The notes under the pieces are model-generated. The model did no database searches and was not told the origin of the DNA. It was given only the letters and a program-made list of their open reading frames with translations. A program made the translations under genes and the position numbers. A DNA stretch of 64,000 nt, from positions 518,432-582,431 of the forward strand of contig NZ_JAGGOG010000004.1 in the NCBI RefSeq assembly GCF_018614655.1. The letters run 5' to 3'. The stretch comes from Pseudomonas fluorescens (lineage in GTDB: Bacteria > Pseudomonadota > Gammaproteobacteria > Pseudomonadales > Pseudomonadaceae). Shown here piece after piece: positions 1 to 9,800 of the stretch. Numbering within the stretch: the first letter of the stretch is position 1; each line of letters opens with the position of its first letter.

Positions 1-436
1 AGGACTCAAATAATGCGGTGTTTTCGTCCAGCCAGCCCTGCAACAGCAAGGCGGCGGCAATGGCGTCCACCGGGTTGTCGCGGTAGCTGCCTTTCTGCCC
101 GCCACGGTCGCGGCGCTCGCCCTTGGCCTCGAAGGTGGTCAGGCGTTCGTCGTGGGTATAGAAGGGCAGGTTGTAGCGGCCATTGAGTCGACGGGCGAAT
201 TTTTCGGCCCGCAGGCACATGTCGCTTGGGGTGCCGTCCATGTTCAAGGGCAGGCCGACGACGACGGCGTCGGGCTTCCACTCCTTGATCAGGGCTTCCA
301 CCTGGTTCCAGTCCGGCACGCCGTTCTGGGCTTTCAGGGTACACAGCTCGCGGGCCTGGCCAGTGATGACCTGCCCGACGGCGACGCCGATCTGTTTGGT
401 GCCGTAGTCAAAACCGAGGATCAGACGCAAGGCCAT
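1..436 (-). CDS. ruvX: RuvX/YqgF Holliday junction resolvase-like protein (partial, 3' end cut)
   Basis: RNase H-fold nuclease family, known for roles in Holliday junction resolution and pre-16S rRNA 5' processing. The reverse-strand translation starts MALRLILGFDYGTKQIGVAV, the typical acidic-first-strand motif (FDYGTKxIGVAV). It continues with VVVGLPLNMDGT and a DERLTT segment carrying further catalytic acids. About 145 codons are visible, the usual full length, so probably only the stop codon lies outside the window. The ATG overlaps the stop codon of algH, indicating translational coupling in an algH-ruvX unit. The family assignment is strong; the exact 3' end cannot be seen. Confidence 0.93.
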   Translation of the reverse strand, partial: MALRLILGFDYGTKQIGVAVGQVITGQARELCTLKAQNGVPDWNQVEALIKEWKPDAVVVGLPLNMDGTPSDMCLRAEKFARRLNGRYNLPFYTHDERLTTFEAKGERRDRGGQKGSYRDNPVDAIAAALLLQGWLDENTALFES

Positions 437-1005
437 CAGGCGTGCCCCGCCTGGCTGGTCAACAGGCTGAGGTTGACCCGCAGCTTGGCCGCAGCCGCTT
501 CCAGGCGTAATTCACTGGGGGTGTTGAACAGGATGTCAGCGTCAAACGGGCAGGTCAGCCAGGCATTGCTGGCCAGCTCGGCTTCCAGTTGCCCGGCTTC
601 CCAGCCGGCGTAGCCGAGAGTGATCAGGCTCTGTTGCGGACCGATGCCATCGGCGATGGCAAATAGCACATCCTGGGAGGTGGACAGCGACAGCCCGTCG
701 AGATCTACCGTGGCCTGGAATGTTGGACCTGTGGGGTGCAAGACAAAACCCCGGTCAGTTTGCACCGGCCCGCCGATGTAGATCGGCACGTCCTGGCAGT
801 TGGCCGACGGGTCGATGTCTGGGCGCAGTTGCTCGAGGATATCAGCCAGGTTCAGGTCCTGCGGGCGGTTGACCACCAGGCCCATGGCGCCATTGGCCGT
901 GTGCTCGACGATGTAGGTCAAGGTCTGCGCAAAGTTCGGGTCGGCCATATGGGGCATGGCGATCAGGAATTGGTGCTTGAGGTAGGTCGGGCTGACATTT
1001 TTCAT
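436..1005 (-). CDS. algH: YqgE/AlgH family protein
   Basis: A 189-residue conserved protein of the UPF0301 (YqgE/AlgH) family, named in Pseudomonas for an effect on alginate production; its biochemical role is unclear. Motifs include FLIAMPHMADPNF near the N terminus, GAMGLVVNRP, and the YIGGPVQTDRGFVLH block characteristic of the family. I chose the ATG giving MKNVSPTYLKHQFLIAMP. A longer reading from a TTG 12 codons upstream would add residues not typical of the family. Its stop overlaps the ruvX start. tonB lies upstream on the same strand with a gap of about 95 bases. Confidence 0.93.
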   Translation of the reverse strand: MKNVSPTYLKHQFLIAMPHMADPNFAQTLTYIVEHTANGAMGLVVNRPQDLNLADILEQLRPDIDPSANCQDVPIYIGGPVQTDRGFVLHPTGPTFQATVDLDGLSLSTSQDVLFAIADGIGPQQSLITLGYAGWEAGQLEAELASNAWLTCPFDADILFNTPSELRLEAAAAKLRVNLSLLTSQAGHA

Positions 1006-1100
1006 GTCCGCTAGTGTGGCGTTGGAGGGGCGAACTGACAAGCTGGGGATACGCAGGAATTGGTTTGGCGTGTTGATTCTCTGTAGGAACGAGGGGTCGG

Positions 1101-2000
1101 TTAGTTGCTGGACAGCCGATCACCCTTGGCGAATTTCCAGGTGCGGATGATTTCCAGGCGGTCGATGTCTGCCAGGTCGCCTGTAAACGGCGCAAACGGT
1201 GCCGCCAGACGCACAATCCGCTGCGCGGCCTGGTCCAGCAATGGTTGCCCGGAAGACTCAAGCACCAGCACTTCATACAACGAACCGTCGCGGTTGATCG
1301 ATACCAGTAGCCGCAAGTTGCCGTAGATCTGCTGGCGGCGGGCTTCGTCCGGGTAGTTGAGGTTGCCGATGCGCTCCACCTTCTTGCGCCATTCGTCCTT
1401 ATACCAGGCACCCTTGTCGCGCATGGTGGAGGCCGCATTCAGGCGATAAATTCGTGGGCGCTTGGCATAAAGCTGCTGTTCGTTGGCCAGTTCGGCTTCC
1501 AGGCTGGAGATTTCGCTGGAGAGCTGGGAGCTGTCAAACGCGGGGGCGGACGTCTTGGGGGCGGGTTCGGTCTTGACCTTTTCGCGCTGGGTCGCGGCTT
1601 TTTGCGGCTTGGGTGCGGTGGTGGCGACAGCAGCCTTGGGTGCTGCCTGCTTGACCTCGGGCTTGGGTGCCGGAGGCGGTTTGACCTTGTTGACCTTGTT
1701 GTCCTGGAACGGCGCCACTTCGGTGGTCTTGGGTACCGCCTTCTTGTCCAGGGTGCCGCTGCCTTGTTGATTGTCCTGGGCGAGAAAGTCAGCCTTTTCC
1801 GGCTTCTTTTCGCTCTTGAAGGTGGCGAGGGTGATTTCCAGGGTTTTGCTGATCTGCTTGGGCTCGGCAAAGGTGAAGCCCAGGCCGAGGATCAAAGCCA
1901 GGTGAATCAACGCGGCCAGAAACAGGGTAAATCCGAGCCGATCAGCCGGGCGCACGCCGCTGTGGGAGAGTTCTGGGGGCAGATCGGACGAGAGCGTCAT
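1101..2000 (-). CDS. tonB: Energy transducer TonB
   Basis: Inner-membrane-anchored protein that passes proton-motive energy from ExbB/ExbD to outer-membrane receptors. The 299 residues show a cytoplasmic N terminus, one membrane segment at about residues 24-44 (LGFTLFLAALIHLALILGLG), and a long Lys/Pro/Ala-rich periplasmic linker (about 90-155). A coiled stretch follows around 160-185, then a C-terminal TonB domain containing NYPDEARRQQIYGNLRLLVS. No exbB or exbD is adjacent, so this is an orphan TonB of the kind often found beside gshB in Pseudomonas. The ATG lacks a strong Shine-Dalgarno sequence, so the start is slightly uncertain. Confidence 0.92.
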   Translation of the reverse strand: MTLSSDLPPELSHSGVRPADRLGFTLFLAALIHLALILGLGFTFAEPKQISKTLEITLATFKSEKKPEKADFLAQDNQQGSGTLDKKAVPKTTEVAPFQDNKVNKVKPPPAPKPEVKQAAPKAAVATTAPKPQKAATQREKVKTEPAPKTSAPAFDSSQLSSEISSLEAELANEQQLYAKRPRIYRLNAASTMRDKGAWYKDEWRKKVERIGNLNYPDEARRQQIYGNLRLLVSINRDGSLYEVLVLESSGQPLLDQAAQRIVRLAAPFAPFTGDLADIDRLEIIRTWKFAKGDRLSSN

Positions 2001-2077
2001 GACAAGAAAACCAACATCGCGCGTTTCACAGGTGCGGCATGATAACGCAATGTTGGTTTGTGTCTGGCTGTTCTATG

Positions 2078-3031
2078 TCACTTGGCTTGTAGCTTCGCGG
2101 CAATCGCCGCCATCAGCATTTCGCCGATATTGGTGCCGAACGCGTTGTCTATTTCGCGAATGCAGGTCGGGCTGGTGACATTGATTTCCGTCAGGTGCTC
2201 ACCAATTACGTCAAGACCTACAAACAGCAGACCTTTTTCCCGCAGCGTCGGACCGACCTGTGCGGCGATCCAGCGGTCCTTGTCGGTCAATGGACGCGCT
2301 TCGCCACGCCCACCGGCCGCCAGGTTGCCACGGGTTTCACCGGCGGCAGGGATGCGTGCCAGGCAGTAAGGCACGGGTTCGCCGTCGATCATCAGGATGC
2401 GTTTGTCGCCGTCCTTGATTGCCGGCAGGTAGGCCTGGCCCATGATCTGCTGGGTGCCCAGCAAGGTCAGGGTTTCCAGGATCACCGACAGGTTCGGGTC
2501 GCCGACCCGGTGACGGAAGATCGAAGTACCGCCCATGCCGTCCAGCGGTTTGAGGATCACATCACCGTGCTTGGCGGCGAACTCGCGCAGCACGTCGGCG
2601 CGGCGGCTGACCACAGTCGGTGGTGTGCATTGTGGGAACAGGGTGGCGAACAGCTTTTCATTGCAGTCGCGCAGGCTCTGGGGCTTGTTGACGATCAGTA
2701 CGCCGGCGCGTTCGGCCTGCTCCAGCAGGTAGGTGGAGTAGACGAACTCCATGTCGAACGGCGGATCCTTGCGCATCAGGATCACGTCGAGGTCGCTCAG
2801 CGGGCTGTCGACCTCGTCCTGCAGTTCAAACCACTTCTCAGGGTTGGCGAACACCTGCAGGGGGCGCATCCGGGCCCGCGCTTCGCCGTCACCCTGGTAA
2901 AGATCGCGCTGCTCCATATAGAACAGTGTCCAGCCGCGGGCCTGGGCGGCCAGCAACATGGCCAGCGAGCTATCCTTTTTATAGGAAATGCTGGCGATAG
3001 GGTCCATGACAATGCCGACGCGAACGCTCAT
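2078..3031 (-). CDS. gshB: Glutathione synthetase
   Basis: ATP-grasp ligase that joins gamma-glutamylcysteine and glycine to give glutathione in the cytosol. The 317-residue length is typical. It starts MSVRVGIVMDPIASISYKKD. The ATP-grasp segments DVILKPLDGMGGTSIFR and the C-terminal GLDVIGEHLTEINVTSPTC (metal- and ATP-binding acids) are visible. The ATG is preceded by AGAGGAAA at good spacing. It is followed by tonB on the same strand and is divergent from pilG, with a 238-base intergenic region between them. Confidence 0.96.
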   Translation of the reverse strand: MSVRVGIVMDPIASISYKKDSSLAMLLAAQARGWTLFYMEQRDLYQGDGEARARMRPLQVFANPEKWFELQDEVDSPLSDLDVILMRKDPPFDMEFVYSTYLLEQAERAGVLIVNKPQSLRDCNEKLFATLFPQCTPPTVVSRRADVLREFAAKHGDVILKPLDGMGGTSIFRHRVGDPNLSVILETLTLLGTQQIMGQAYLPAIKDGDKRILMIDGEPVPYCLARIPAAGETRGNLAAGGRGEARPLTDKDRWIAAQVGPTLREKGLLFVGLDVIGEHLTEINVTSPTCIREIDNAFGTNIGEMLMAAIAAKLQAK

Positions 3032-3269
3032 GGGGGATTTCCTCTAGCAAATAAGGGCGCATAAAAGTGGCGTCAGAGTGGCGCTGCGGCTGTTGTGGGT
3101 CAAGGAAAAACCACCTTGCCGGTCGGCCGATAGATTGCCTTCCCAGTCTGTGCTAAAAAGGCTGCCATGGCGTATCAGCCCTTGAATCCCAAGGGTTTGG
3201 TGCCCGTCCTGCACAACATCAGGCTGTACACACCGAAAACCGATTCGCTGTGGCGATGGTAGAACAGAT

Positions 3270-3677
3270 ATGGAACGGCAACCCAACGCCTTGAAAGTGA
3301 TGGTGATCGACGACTCGAAAACGATTCGCCGCACCGCTGAGACACTGTTGAAGAACGTAGGGTGCGAAGTCATCGCGGCCATCGACGGTTTCGATGCCCT
3401 GGCCAAGATTGTTGACCATCACCCGCACATTATCTTTGTCGACATCATGATGCCGCGCCTGGACGGTTATCAGACCTGCGCCCTGGTCAAGAACAACCCG
3501 GCGTTCAAGTCGATACCGGTGATCATGCTGTCGTCCAAGGATGGCCTGTTCGACAAGGCCAAGGGGCGCATTGTCGGCTCTGATCAGTTTTTGACCAAAC
3601 CTTTTAGCAAGGAAGAACTGCTGAGTGCGATCAAGGCGTATGTGCCGGGTTTCGTCGCAGTAGAACAAGCACATTGA
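3270..3677 (+). CDS. pilG: Type IV pilus response regulator PilG
   Basis: Single-domain CheY-like receiver that promotes pilus extension in the Pil-Chp twitching and surface-sensing pathway, phosphorylated by the ChpA kinase. The 135 residues consist of one REC domain: acidic pair at D14/D15 (VIDDSK), phospho-acceptor D58 in FVDIMMPRLDG, and conserved K110 in FLTKPF. There is no output domain. It opens the operon pilG-pilH-pilI-pilJ and is 46 bases from pilH. Upstream genes are divergent, so the operon promoter should lie in 3032-3269. Confidence 0.95.
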   Translation: MERQPNALKVMVIDDSKTIRRTAETLLKNVGCEVIAAIDGFDALAKIVDHHPHIIFVDIMMPRLDGYQTCALVKNNPAFKSIPVIMLSSKDGLFDKAKGRIVGSDQFLTKPFSKEELLSAIKAYVPGFVAVEQAH

Positions 3678-3723
3678 CGGCAAGCCTTGAGCGCTTGCGT
3701 CTACCTATGTAGTGGGGAAAACC

Positions 3724-4095
3724 ATGGCACGTGTTCTGATTGTCGACGATTCGCCGACTGAAATGTACAAACTGACCGGCATGCTGGAAAAGCATGGCCA
3801 CGAGGTCCTCAAGGCCGAAAACGGCGCTGATGGCGTGGCGCTGGCCTCCCTGGAAAAACCCGATGCCGTACTGATGGACATCGTGATGCCAGGCCTCAAC
3901 GGCTTCCAGGCCACTCGCCAACTGAGCAAGCACACTGACCCGAGCATCAGTTCGATTCCGATCATCATCATCACCACCAAGGATCAGGAAACCGACAAGA
4001 TCTGGGGCGAGCGCCAGGGCGCGAAAGACTACCTGACCAAGCCCGTGGACGAAGACACCCTGATTGCCACCCTGAACAAGGTGTTGGCGGGCTGA
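3724..4095 (+). CDS. pilH: Type IV pilus response regulator PilH
   Basis: Second CheY-like receiver of the Pil-Chp system, generally linked to pilus retraction or acting as a phosphate sink. The 123 residues start MARVLIVDDSPTEMYKL, with acidic residues D8/D9, phospho-acceptor D52 in LMDIVMPGLNG, and conserved K106 in DYLTKPVDED. I used the ATG at 3724. An in-frame GTG-type start four codons earlier lies where the Shine-Dalgarno sequence (GTGGGGAAA) should be. pilI follows after 12 bases. Confidence 0.95.
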   Translation: MARVLIVDDSPTEMYKLTGMLEKHGHEVLKAENGADGVALASLEKPDAVLMDIVMPGLNGFQATRQLSKHTDPSISSIPIIIITTKDQETDKIWGERQGAKDYLTKPVDEDTLIATLNKVLAG

Positions 4096-4107
4096 CGGCA
4101 CGTTCCC

Positions 4108-4647
4108 ATGACCGAGTCGCAAACCGCCTTCGAGTTGCTGCTGGACATCGACCGCCGCTGCCGTCTGTTGGCCGCCGACCTGCCTTCCCAGGAAACCCAG
4201 GTGCAAAGCTGGAGCGGGATCGGCTTCCGGCTGGGTGACCACTGGTACGTGGCGCCCATGGGCGAAGTCGCCGAAGTGTTGCACGAGCCGCGCTGCACCT
4301 TGATGCCCGGAGTCAAGCCGTGGGTCAAGGGCGTGGCCAACTTGCGCGGGCGTTTGTTGCCGGTCATCGACCTGTGCGGGTTTTTCGGCCACGAACTGTC
4401 GACCCTGCGCAAACAACGGCGCGTATTGGTCGTGGAGTATCAGGACGTGTTTGTCGGCCTGTTGGTGGATGAGGTGGTGGGGATGCAGCATTTTGCGCAA
4501 GAGTTGTTGGCCCGCGCTGCGTTGACGGTGGATGAAGCCGCCAGTGCCCCCTTTATCCAGGGCCAGTTCAAGGGCGAACAGGTGTGGCAGGTCTTCAGCC
4601 CCTTCGCCCTGGCCCAGGCCCCGCGCTTCATGGATGTCGCCGTATGA
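4108..4647 (+). CDS. pilI: CheW-like coupling protein PilI
   Basis: A single CheW domain of 179 residues that couples the receptor PilJ to the histidine kinase ChpA. CheW signatures include [41 protein letters not shown] and [21 protein letters not shown]. Its TGA overlaps the ATG of pilJ, so the two are translationally coupled. It lies between the two receivers and the receptor, in the order known from P. aeruginosa. Confidence 0.94.
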   Translation: MTESQTAFELLLDIDRRCRLLAADLPSQETQVQSWSGIGFRLGDHWYVAPMGEVAEVLHEPRCTLMPGVKPWVKGVANLRGRLLPVIDLCGFFGHELSTLRKQRRVLVVEYQDVFVGLLVDEVVGMQHFAQELLARAALTVDEAASAPFIQGQFKGEQVWQVFSPFALAQAPRFMDVAV

Positions 4648-6698
4648 GCACCGTCACGCCCCCCAAACCCCAGGAAGCCTCCCGCAGTCGGTCGCAGATC
4701 ATCGTGCTGTTTATCGCGCTGATCGTGTTCATCATGTTGCTGTTCGCCAATTTCGCGTACCTCAACACCCAATCGACCTATGACAAGCAGTACATCGGCC
4801 ATGCCGGTGAGTTGCGGGTGCTGTCCCAGCGTATTGCCAAGAACGCTACGGAAGCAGCGGCGGGCAAATCCGCCGCGTTCAAACTGCTGGGTGAGGCGCG
4901 CAATGATTTTGCCCAGCGCTGGAGTTACCTGAAAAAAGGCGACCCGGCCACCGGCCTGCCGGCGGCCCCCCGCGAGGTACGCGCAGAAATGCGCGCCGTG
5001 CAGACCGACTGGGAAGCGTTGCTGAAAAACACCGACGCCATTCTGGCCAGCGAGCAAACGGTACTGTCCCTGCATCAAGTGGCGGCGACATTGGCGGAAA
5101 CCGTGCCGCAACTGCAGGTCGAGTCGGAAAAGGTCGTCGATATTCTGTTGCAACGGGGCGCACCGGCCAGCCAAGTGGCGTTGGCCCAGCGCCAATCGTT
5201 GCTGGCTGAACGCATCCTCGGTGCGGTGAATACCGTGCTGGCGGGTGATGAAACGGCCGTGCAGGCTGCGGATGCTTTTGGCCGCGACGCCAACCGCTTC
5301 GGGCAGGTACTCAACGGCATGCTCCAGGGCAATGCGGGTCTGCGCATCACCCAGGTCGAGGATCACGACGCTCGAGCCCGCTTGGCGGACATCTCCGAGC
5401 TGTTTGAGTTCGTCTCCGGCTCCGTGGATGAAATCCTCGAAACCTCGCCACAACTGTTCCAGGTGCGTGCCTCGGCGAGCAATATTTTTAGCCTGTCGCA
5501 AACCCTGCTCGATGAAGCCTCGCACCTGGCCACGGGTTTTGAAAACCTCGCGAGTGGGCGCACGTTTGACACCATCGGTGGCTACGTTCTGGGTTTGCTG
5601 GCGCTGGCGTCGATCATCCTGATCGGTCTGGTGATGGTCCGCGAGACCAACCGTCAGCTACGTGAAACCGCCGAAAAGAACGAGCGCAATCAGAACGCGA
5701 TCATGCGCCTGCTGGACGAAATCGAAGACCTGGCCGACGGCGACCTGACCGTCACCGCCTCGGTGACCGAAGACTTCACCGGCACCATCGCCGACTCCAT
5801 CAACTATTCCGTGGGCCAACTGCGGGACCTGGTCGCCACTATCAACCTCACCGCCGGTCAGGTGGCCGGTGCCGTGCAGGAGACCCAGGCCACGGCCATG
5901 CACCTGGCCCAGGCCTCAGAGCACCAGGCTCAACAGATCGCTGAAGCCTCCACCGCGATCAACCAGATGGCCCAGTCCATTGACCAGGTATCGGCCAACG
6001 CCGCCGAATCCTCGGCGGTGGCCGAGCGCTCGGTGGAGATTGCCAACAAAGGCAACGAGGTGGTGCACAACACCATCCACGGTATGGATAACATCCGCGA
6101 ACAGATCCAGGACACCGCCAAGCGCATCAAGCGCCTGGGGGAGTCATCCCAGGAAATTGGCGACATCGTCAGCCTGATCGATGACATTGCCGACCAGACC
6201 AACATCCTTGCCCTCAACGCCGCGATCCAGGCCAGCATGGCCGGTGACGCCGGACGCGGGTTTGCAGTGGTGGCCGATGAAGTGCAGCGGCTGGCTGAAC
6301 GCTCTTCGGCAGCAACTCGGCAAATCGAAACCCTGGTGCGGGCGATCCAGACTGACACCAACGAAGCCGTCATCTCCATGGAACAGACCACCACCGAAGT
6401 GGTGCGGGGGGCTCGGCTGGCCCAGGACGCCGGCGTGGCGCTGGAAGAGATCGAAGGCGTGTCGAAAACCCTGGCAGCGCTGATCCAGAGCATCTCCAAT
6501 GCGGCGCAGCAGCAAACCTCGTCGGCGGGGCAGATTTCGTTGACCATGAACGTGATCCAGCAGATCACCAGCCAGACGTCGTCGGGTTCTACGGCTACCG
6601 CTGAAAGCATTGGTAACCTGGCGAAAATGGCCAGTCAGTTGCGGCGGTCGGTGTCGGGGTTCACATTGCCGGCGGCACGCAAGGCGGATGAAGACTGA
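4644..6698 (+). CDS. pilJ: Methyl-accepting chemotaxis receptor PilJ
   Basis: Inner-membrane receptor of the Pil-Chp system, thought to sense pilus-mediated surface contact. The 684 residues have a first membrane segment at about 18-40 ([19 protein letters not shown]), a periplasmic region with PilJ sensor repeats, and a second membrane segment at about 310-332. A HAMP domain and a signalling domain follow, with a hairpin tip near 505-560 ([20 protein letters not shown]). The start overlaps the pilI stop. No pilK (CheR-type methyltransferase) gene follows; instead a REP palindrome occupies the gap before chpA. Confidence 0.95.
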   Translation: MSTVTPPKPQEASRSRSQIIVLFIALIVFIMLLFANFAYLNTQSTYDKQYIGHAGELRVLSQRIAKNATEAAAGKSAAFKLLGEARNDFAQRWSYLKKGDPATGLPAAPREVRAEMRAVQTDWEALLKNTDAILASEQTVLSLHQVAATLAETVPQLQVESEKVVDILLQRGAPASQVALAQRQSLLAERILGAVNTVLAGDETAVQAADAFGRDANRFGQVLNGMLQGNAGLRITQVEDHDARARLADISELFEFVSGSVDEILETSPQLFQVRASASNIFSLSQTLLDEASHLATGFENLASGRTFDTIGGYVLGLLALASIILIGLVMVRETNRQLRETAEKNERNQNAIMRLLDEIEDLADGDLTVTASVTEDFTGTIADSINYSVGQLRDLVATINLTAGQVAGAVQETQATAMHLAQASEHQAQQIAEASTAINQMAQSIDQVSANAAESSAVAERSVEIANKGNEVVHNTIHGMDNIREQIQDTAKRIKRLGESSQEIGDIVSLIDDIADQTNILALNAAIQASMAGDAGRGFAVVADEVQRLAERSSAATRQIETLVRAIQTDTNEAVISMEQTTTEVVRGARLAQDAGVALEEIEGVSKTLAALIQSISNAAQQQTSSAGQISLTMNVIQQITSQTSSGSTATAESIGNLAKMASQLRRSVSGFTLPAARKADED

Positions 6699-6715
6699 TG
6701 CAATGACCTGCCATT

Positions 6716-6816
6716 CTGTAGCCGCTGGCGAAGCCTGCGATAAGGCCAAAGGTCTTCAGCGGTCTAGCGTTTCAGCGTTCCTTCGGGCCGTTCGCAGGCT
6801 TCGCCAGCGGCTACAG
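6716..6816. repeat. REP palindrome between pilJ and chpA
   Basis: Arms 6716-6739 and 6793-6816 are a 24-base perfect inverted repeat beginning CTGTAGCCGCTGGCGAAGCC. It resembles the Pseudomonas REP doublets elsewhere in the window but belongs to a different sequence family. It lies inside the pil-chp operon at the position occupied by pilK in P. aeruginosa, and could form a large hairpin in the message. Confidence 0.85.
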
Positions 6817-6857
6817 GGTGCAAGCCCGGAAATTAATGAATTCAAGCGGGAGCAGTT

Positions 6858-9800
6858 ATGGTTGATCGGCACGATTATGTGGCCCTCGAATGGGTCAAGG
6901 ATGAAATTGCCGAAACCCTGAAGCAGGCCCGTTCGGCGCTGGACGCCTTCATCGACGAAGCAAGCAGTGACGCAATCGCCCTGTGCCTTGAGTGCATTCA
7001 TCAGGTCCATGGCAGCCTGCTTATGGTCGAGTTCTACGGCGCGGCCCTGCTCGCCGAGGAGATCGAACACCTGGCGTTGGCCCTGCAGGCTGGACGTGTC
7101 AGTCAGCGCGACGAAGGCATCCGCCTGCTGCAACAGGCCCTGGGGCAATTGCCGTTGTATCTGGACCGGGTGCACAGCGCCCGCCGCGACCTGCCGTTGG
7201 TGGTATTGCCGTTGCTCAACGATCTGCGCAGCGTGCGGGGTGAAAGCCTGCTCTCGGAAACCAGCCTGTTCAGTCCGCAGTTGCTGGTGATCCCGCCGCT
7301 GCCCGATGACATCCTGGCCCAGCGCACACCGGACGATTTCCCCGAGCTGCTGCGCCAGTGGCGGCAGATGCTGCAACAGGCCTTGGCCGGGCTGCTGCGC
7401 GAGGACCATGGCCCCAGCAACCTGGACGATATGGCGCGGGTCTTTGCCCAGCTCGAAGCGCTGTGCCAAGGCGCGCCCTTGCTACCGCTGTGGCAAGTGA
7501 CTTCGGCACTGGCGGAAGGCATGCTCACCGGCGTGATCGCCAACAGCCCGGCGCTGCGCAGCCTGCTCAAGGCCTGCGACAAGGAACTCAAGCGTCTGCT
7601 GGCCCAAGGCATCGCCGGAATCAACCAGCCGGCCCCCGATGAGTTGCTCAAGAGCCTGTTGTTTTACATCGCCAAAGTCACCCGGCCGACGCCGCGCATG
7701 CAAAGCCTGAAAGAACGTTATGGCCTCGACGAAGCCCTGCCCGACAGCGCCGTGGTGGATGCCGAGCGCGCGCGCATGGCCGGCCCTGACCGCGATGCCA
7801 TGGGCTCCGTCCTCGGTGCCCTCTGTGAAGAGTTGGTGCGGGTCAAGGAGCGCCTGGACCTGTTCGTGCGCAGCGACCGCCAACACACCAGTGACCTCGA
7901 TAGCCTGCTGGCGCCGCTGCGGCAAATTGCCGATACCCTGGCGGTGCTGGGATTTGGCCAGCCGCGCAAAGTGATCATCGACCAACTGGCGGTGGTGCTG
8001 GGTCTGGCCCAAGGGCAGCGTGAACCGAATGACGCAGTGCTGATGGATGTCGCTGGCGCTTTGCTTTACGTCGAAGCGACCCTGGCCGGAATGGTCGGCA
8101 CCGTCGAGCCGGAGCGCCGCGAAGAAAGCCGCCTGCCCACCACTGACCTGACCCAGATCCATCAGTTGGTTCTCAAGGAGTCGTGCCAGTGCCTCAAACA
8201 GGCCAAAGAGCTGATCATCGACTGTATCGAGGCTCAGTGGGATCGGCAGCGCCTGGAGTCACTGCCCGAGTTGCTGACCCAGGTCCGCGGCGCCTTGGCG
8301 ATGATCCCGTTGCCCCGTGCGGCGAGCTTGATGCGTGGCTGCAATCAGTATGTCGACGAGCAACTGATGGTCAGCGCGACGGTACCTACCGACACACAGC
8401 TCGCGCATTTTGCCGATGTGATCACCAGCCTTGAGTACTACCTGGAACGCATGCTTCAGGATCATGACGCCCCTGGCGAGCGAGTGCTGGACGTGGCCGC
8501 TGAAGGTTTGACGGCGCTGGGTTACTTGCCAGCTGAAAAGCCCTGGCGCCAGGAATTGCCCGCACCGATGGATGACGTGCCGGTGCAGGCCTCGACTGCC
8601 CAATCTCTGGCGCAGGTGCTGGCCAGTCCCACCTCGCGCCTCAATCCGCCGGCATTGCAACGCCCTGGCAGCTTGCTGCCACCGCCGGCTGGAGAAGAGC
8701 CGGTGGACGATGAGCTGCGGGAGGTCTTCCTCGAAGAAACCGGGGAAGTTCTTGAGATGCTGCATCGTGACCTGCCAGGCGGCATCGCCAGCCTGGAAGA
8801 CAAAGCCATCCTCAGCGAAATTCGCCGCGCCTTTCACACACTCAAGGGCAGTGGGCGCATGGTCCGCGCTCTGGTGCTGGCAGAGTTGGCGTGGGCTGTG
8901 GAAAACCTGCTCAACCGCGCGCTGGAGCGCAGTGTCGCCGCCGGGGCTGACGTGCAGGCCGTACTGGATGACGCGGTGGCGCTGCTGCCGGCATTGATCG
9001 CCGATTTCGCCACGGATAGCCAACGCCAGCGAGACGATGTCGACGACCTGGCGGCCCGGGCCCACGCCCTGGCCAGCGGTGTCGAACGGCCGACCACGGC
9101 TGATGACGATCCATCGGCCCTGGACCCGCAGTTGTTGGAGATCTTTCGCAACGAAGCCCAGAGCCATCTCGATAGCCTCAATCATTTTCTGCGCCAGGCC
9201 ACCGAGTACATGCCCCTGCACGTCAGTGACGAACTGCAGCGGGCCCTGCATACCCTCAAAGGTAGCGCCTATATGGCCGGCGTGTTGCCCATCGCCGAGC
9301 TGGCGCGACCGCTGGACCACCTGACCCGCGAGTACAAGGCCCATCGCCTGCCGCTGGACCTGGATGAGGTCGAGTTGCTGCTGGAGGCCGAAGCGCTGTT
9401 TCAGTGTGGTTTGCGCCAGTTGGACAACGATCCCGTCGCGCCGATCAGCGGCGCCGCAGCCTTGATCGAACGCACGCAACAGCGTTTGAACAGCCAACTC
9501 GAAGCGCTGCTCAACGCACCCAATACGGGACTGCGGATCAAGCGCGATCCCCAGTTGATCGCCAACTTCCTGGCCCAGGGCATGGACATCCTGCTGGACG
9601 CGGAAAGCCTGCTGCGCGTTTGGCAGCAGCACCCCGGCGAACGCCAGGAACTCAGTGCGTTGCTGGACGAATTGACCACCTTGGGCGAGGGTGCACACCT
9701 GGCCGATCTGCGCCCGATGGACGAACTCTGCGAAGCCTTGCTCGATCTTTATGGCGCGGTGGAAGAGAGCAGCCTGGCGGTCAGCGAGCGGTTTTTTCAT

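Noticed and set aside
3199..3212. Possible sigma54 site upstream of pilG
   Set aside because: GG-N10-GC spacing fits, but the flanking bases match the consensus poorly and no activator site is visible.
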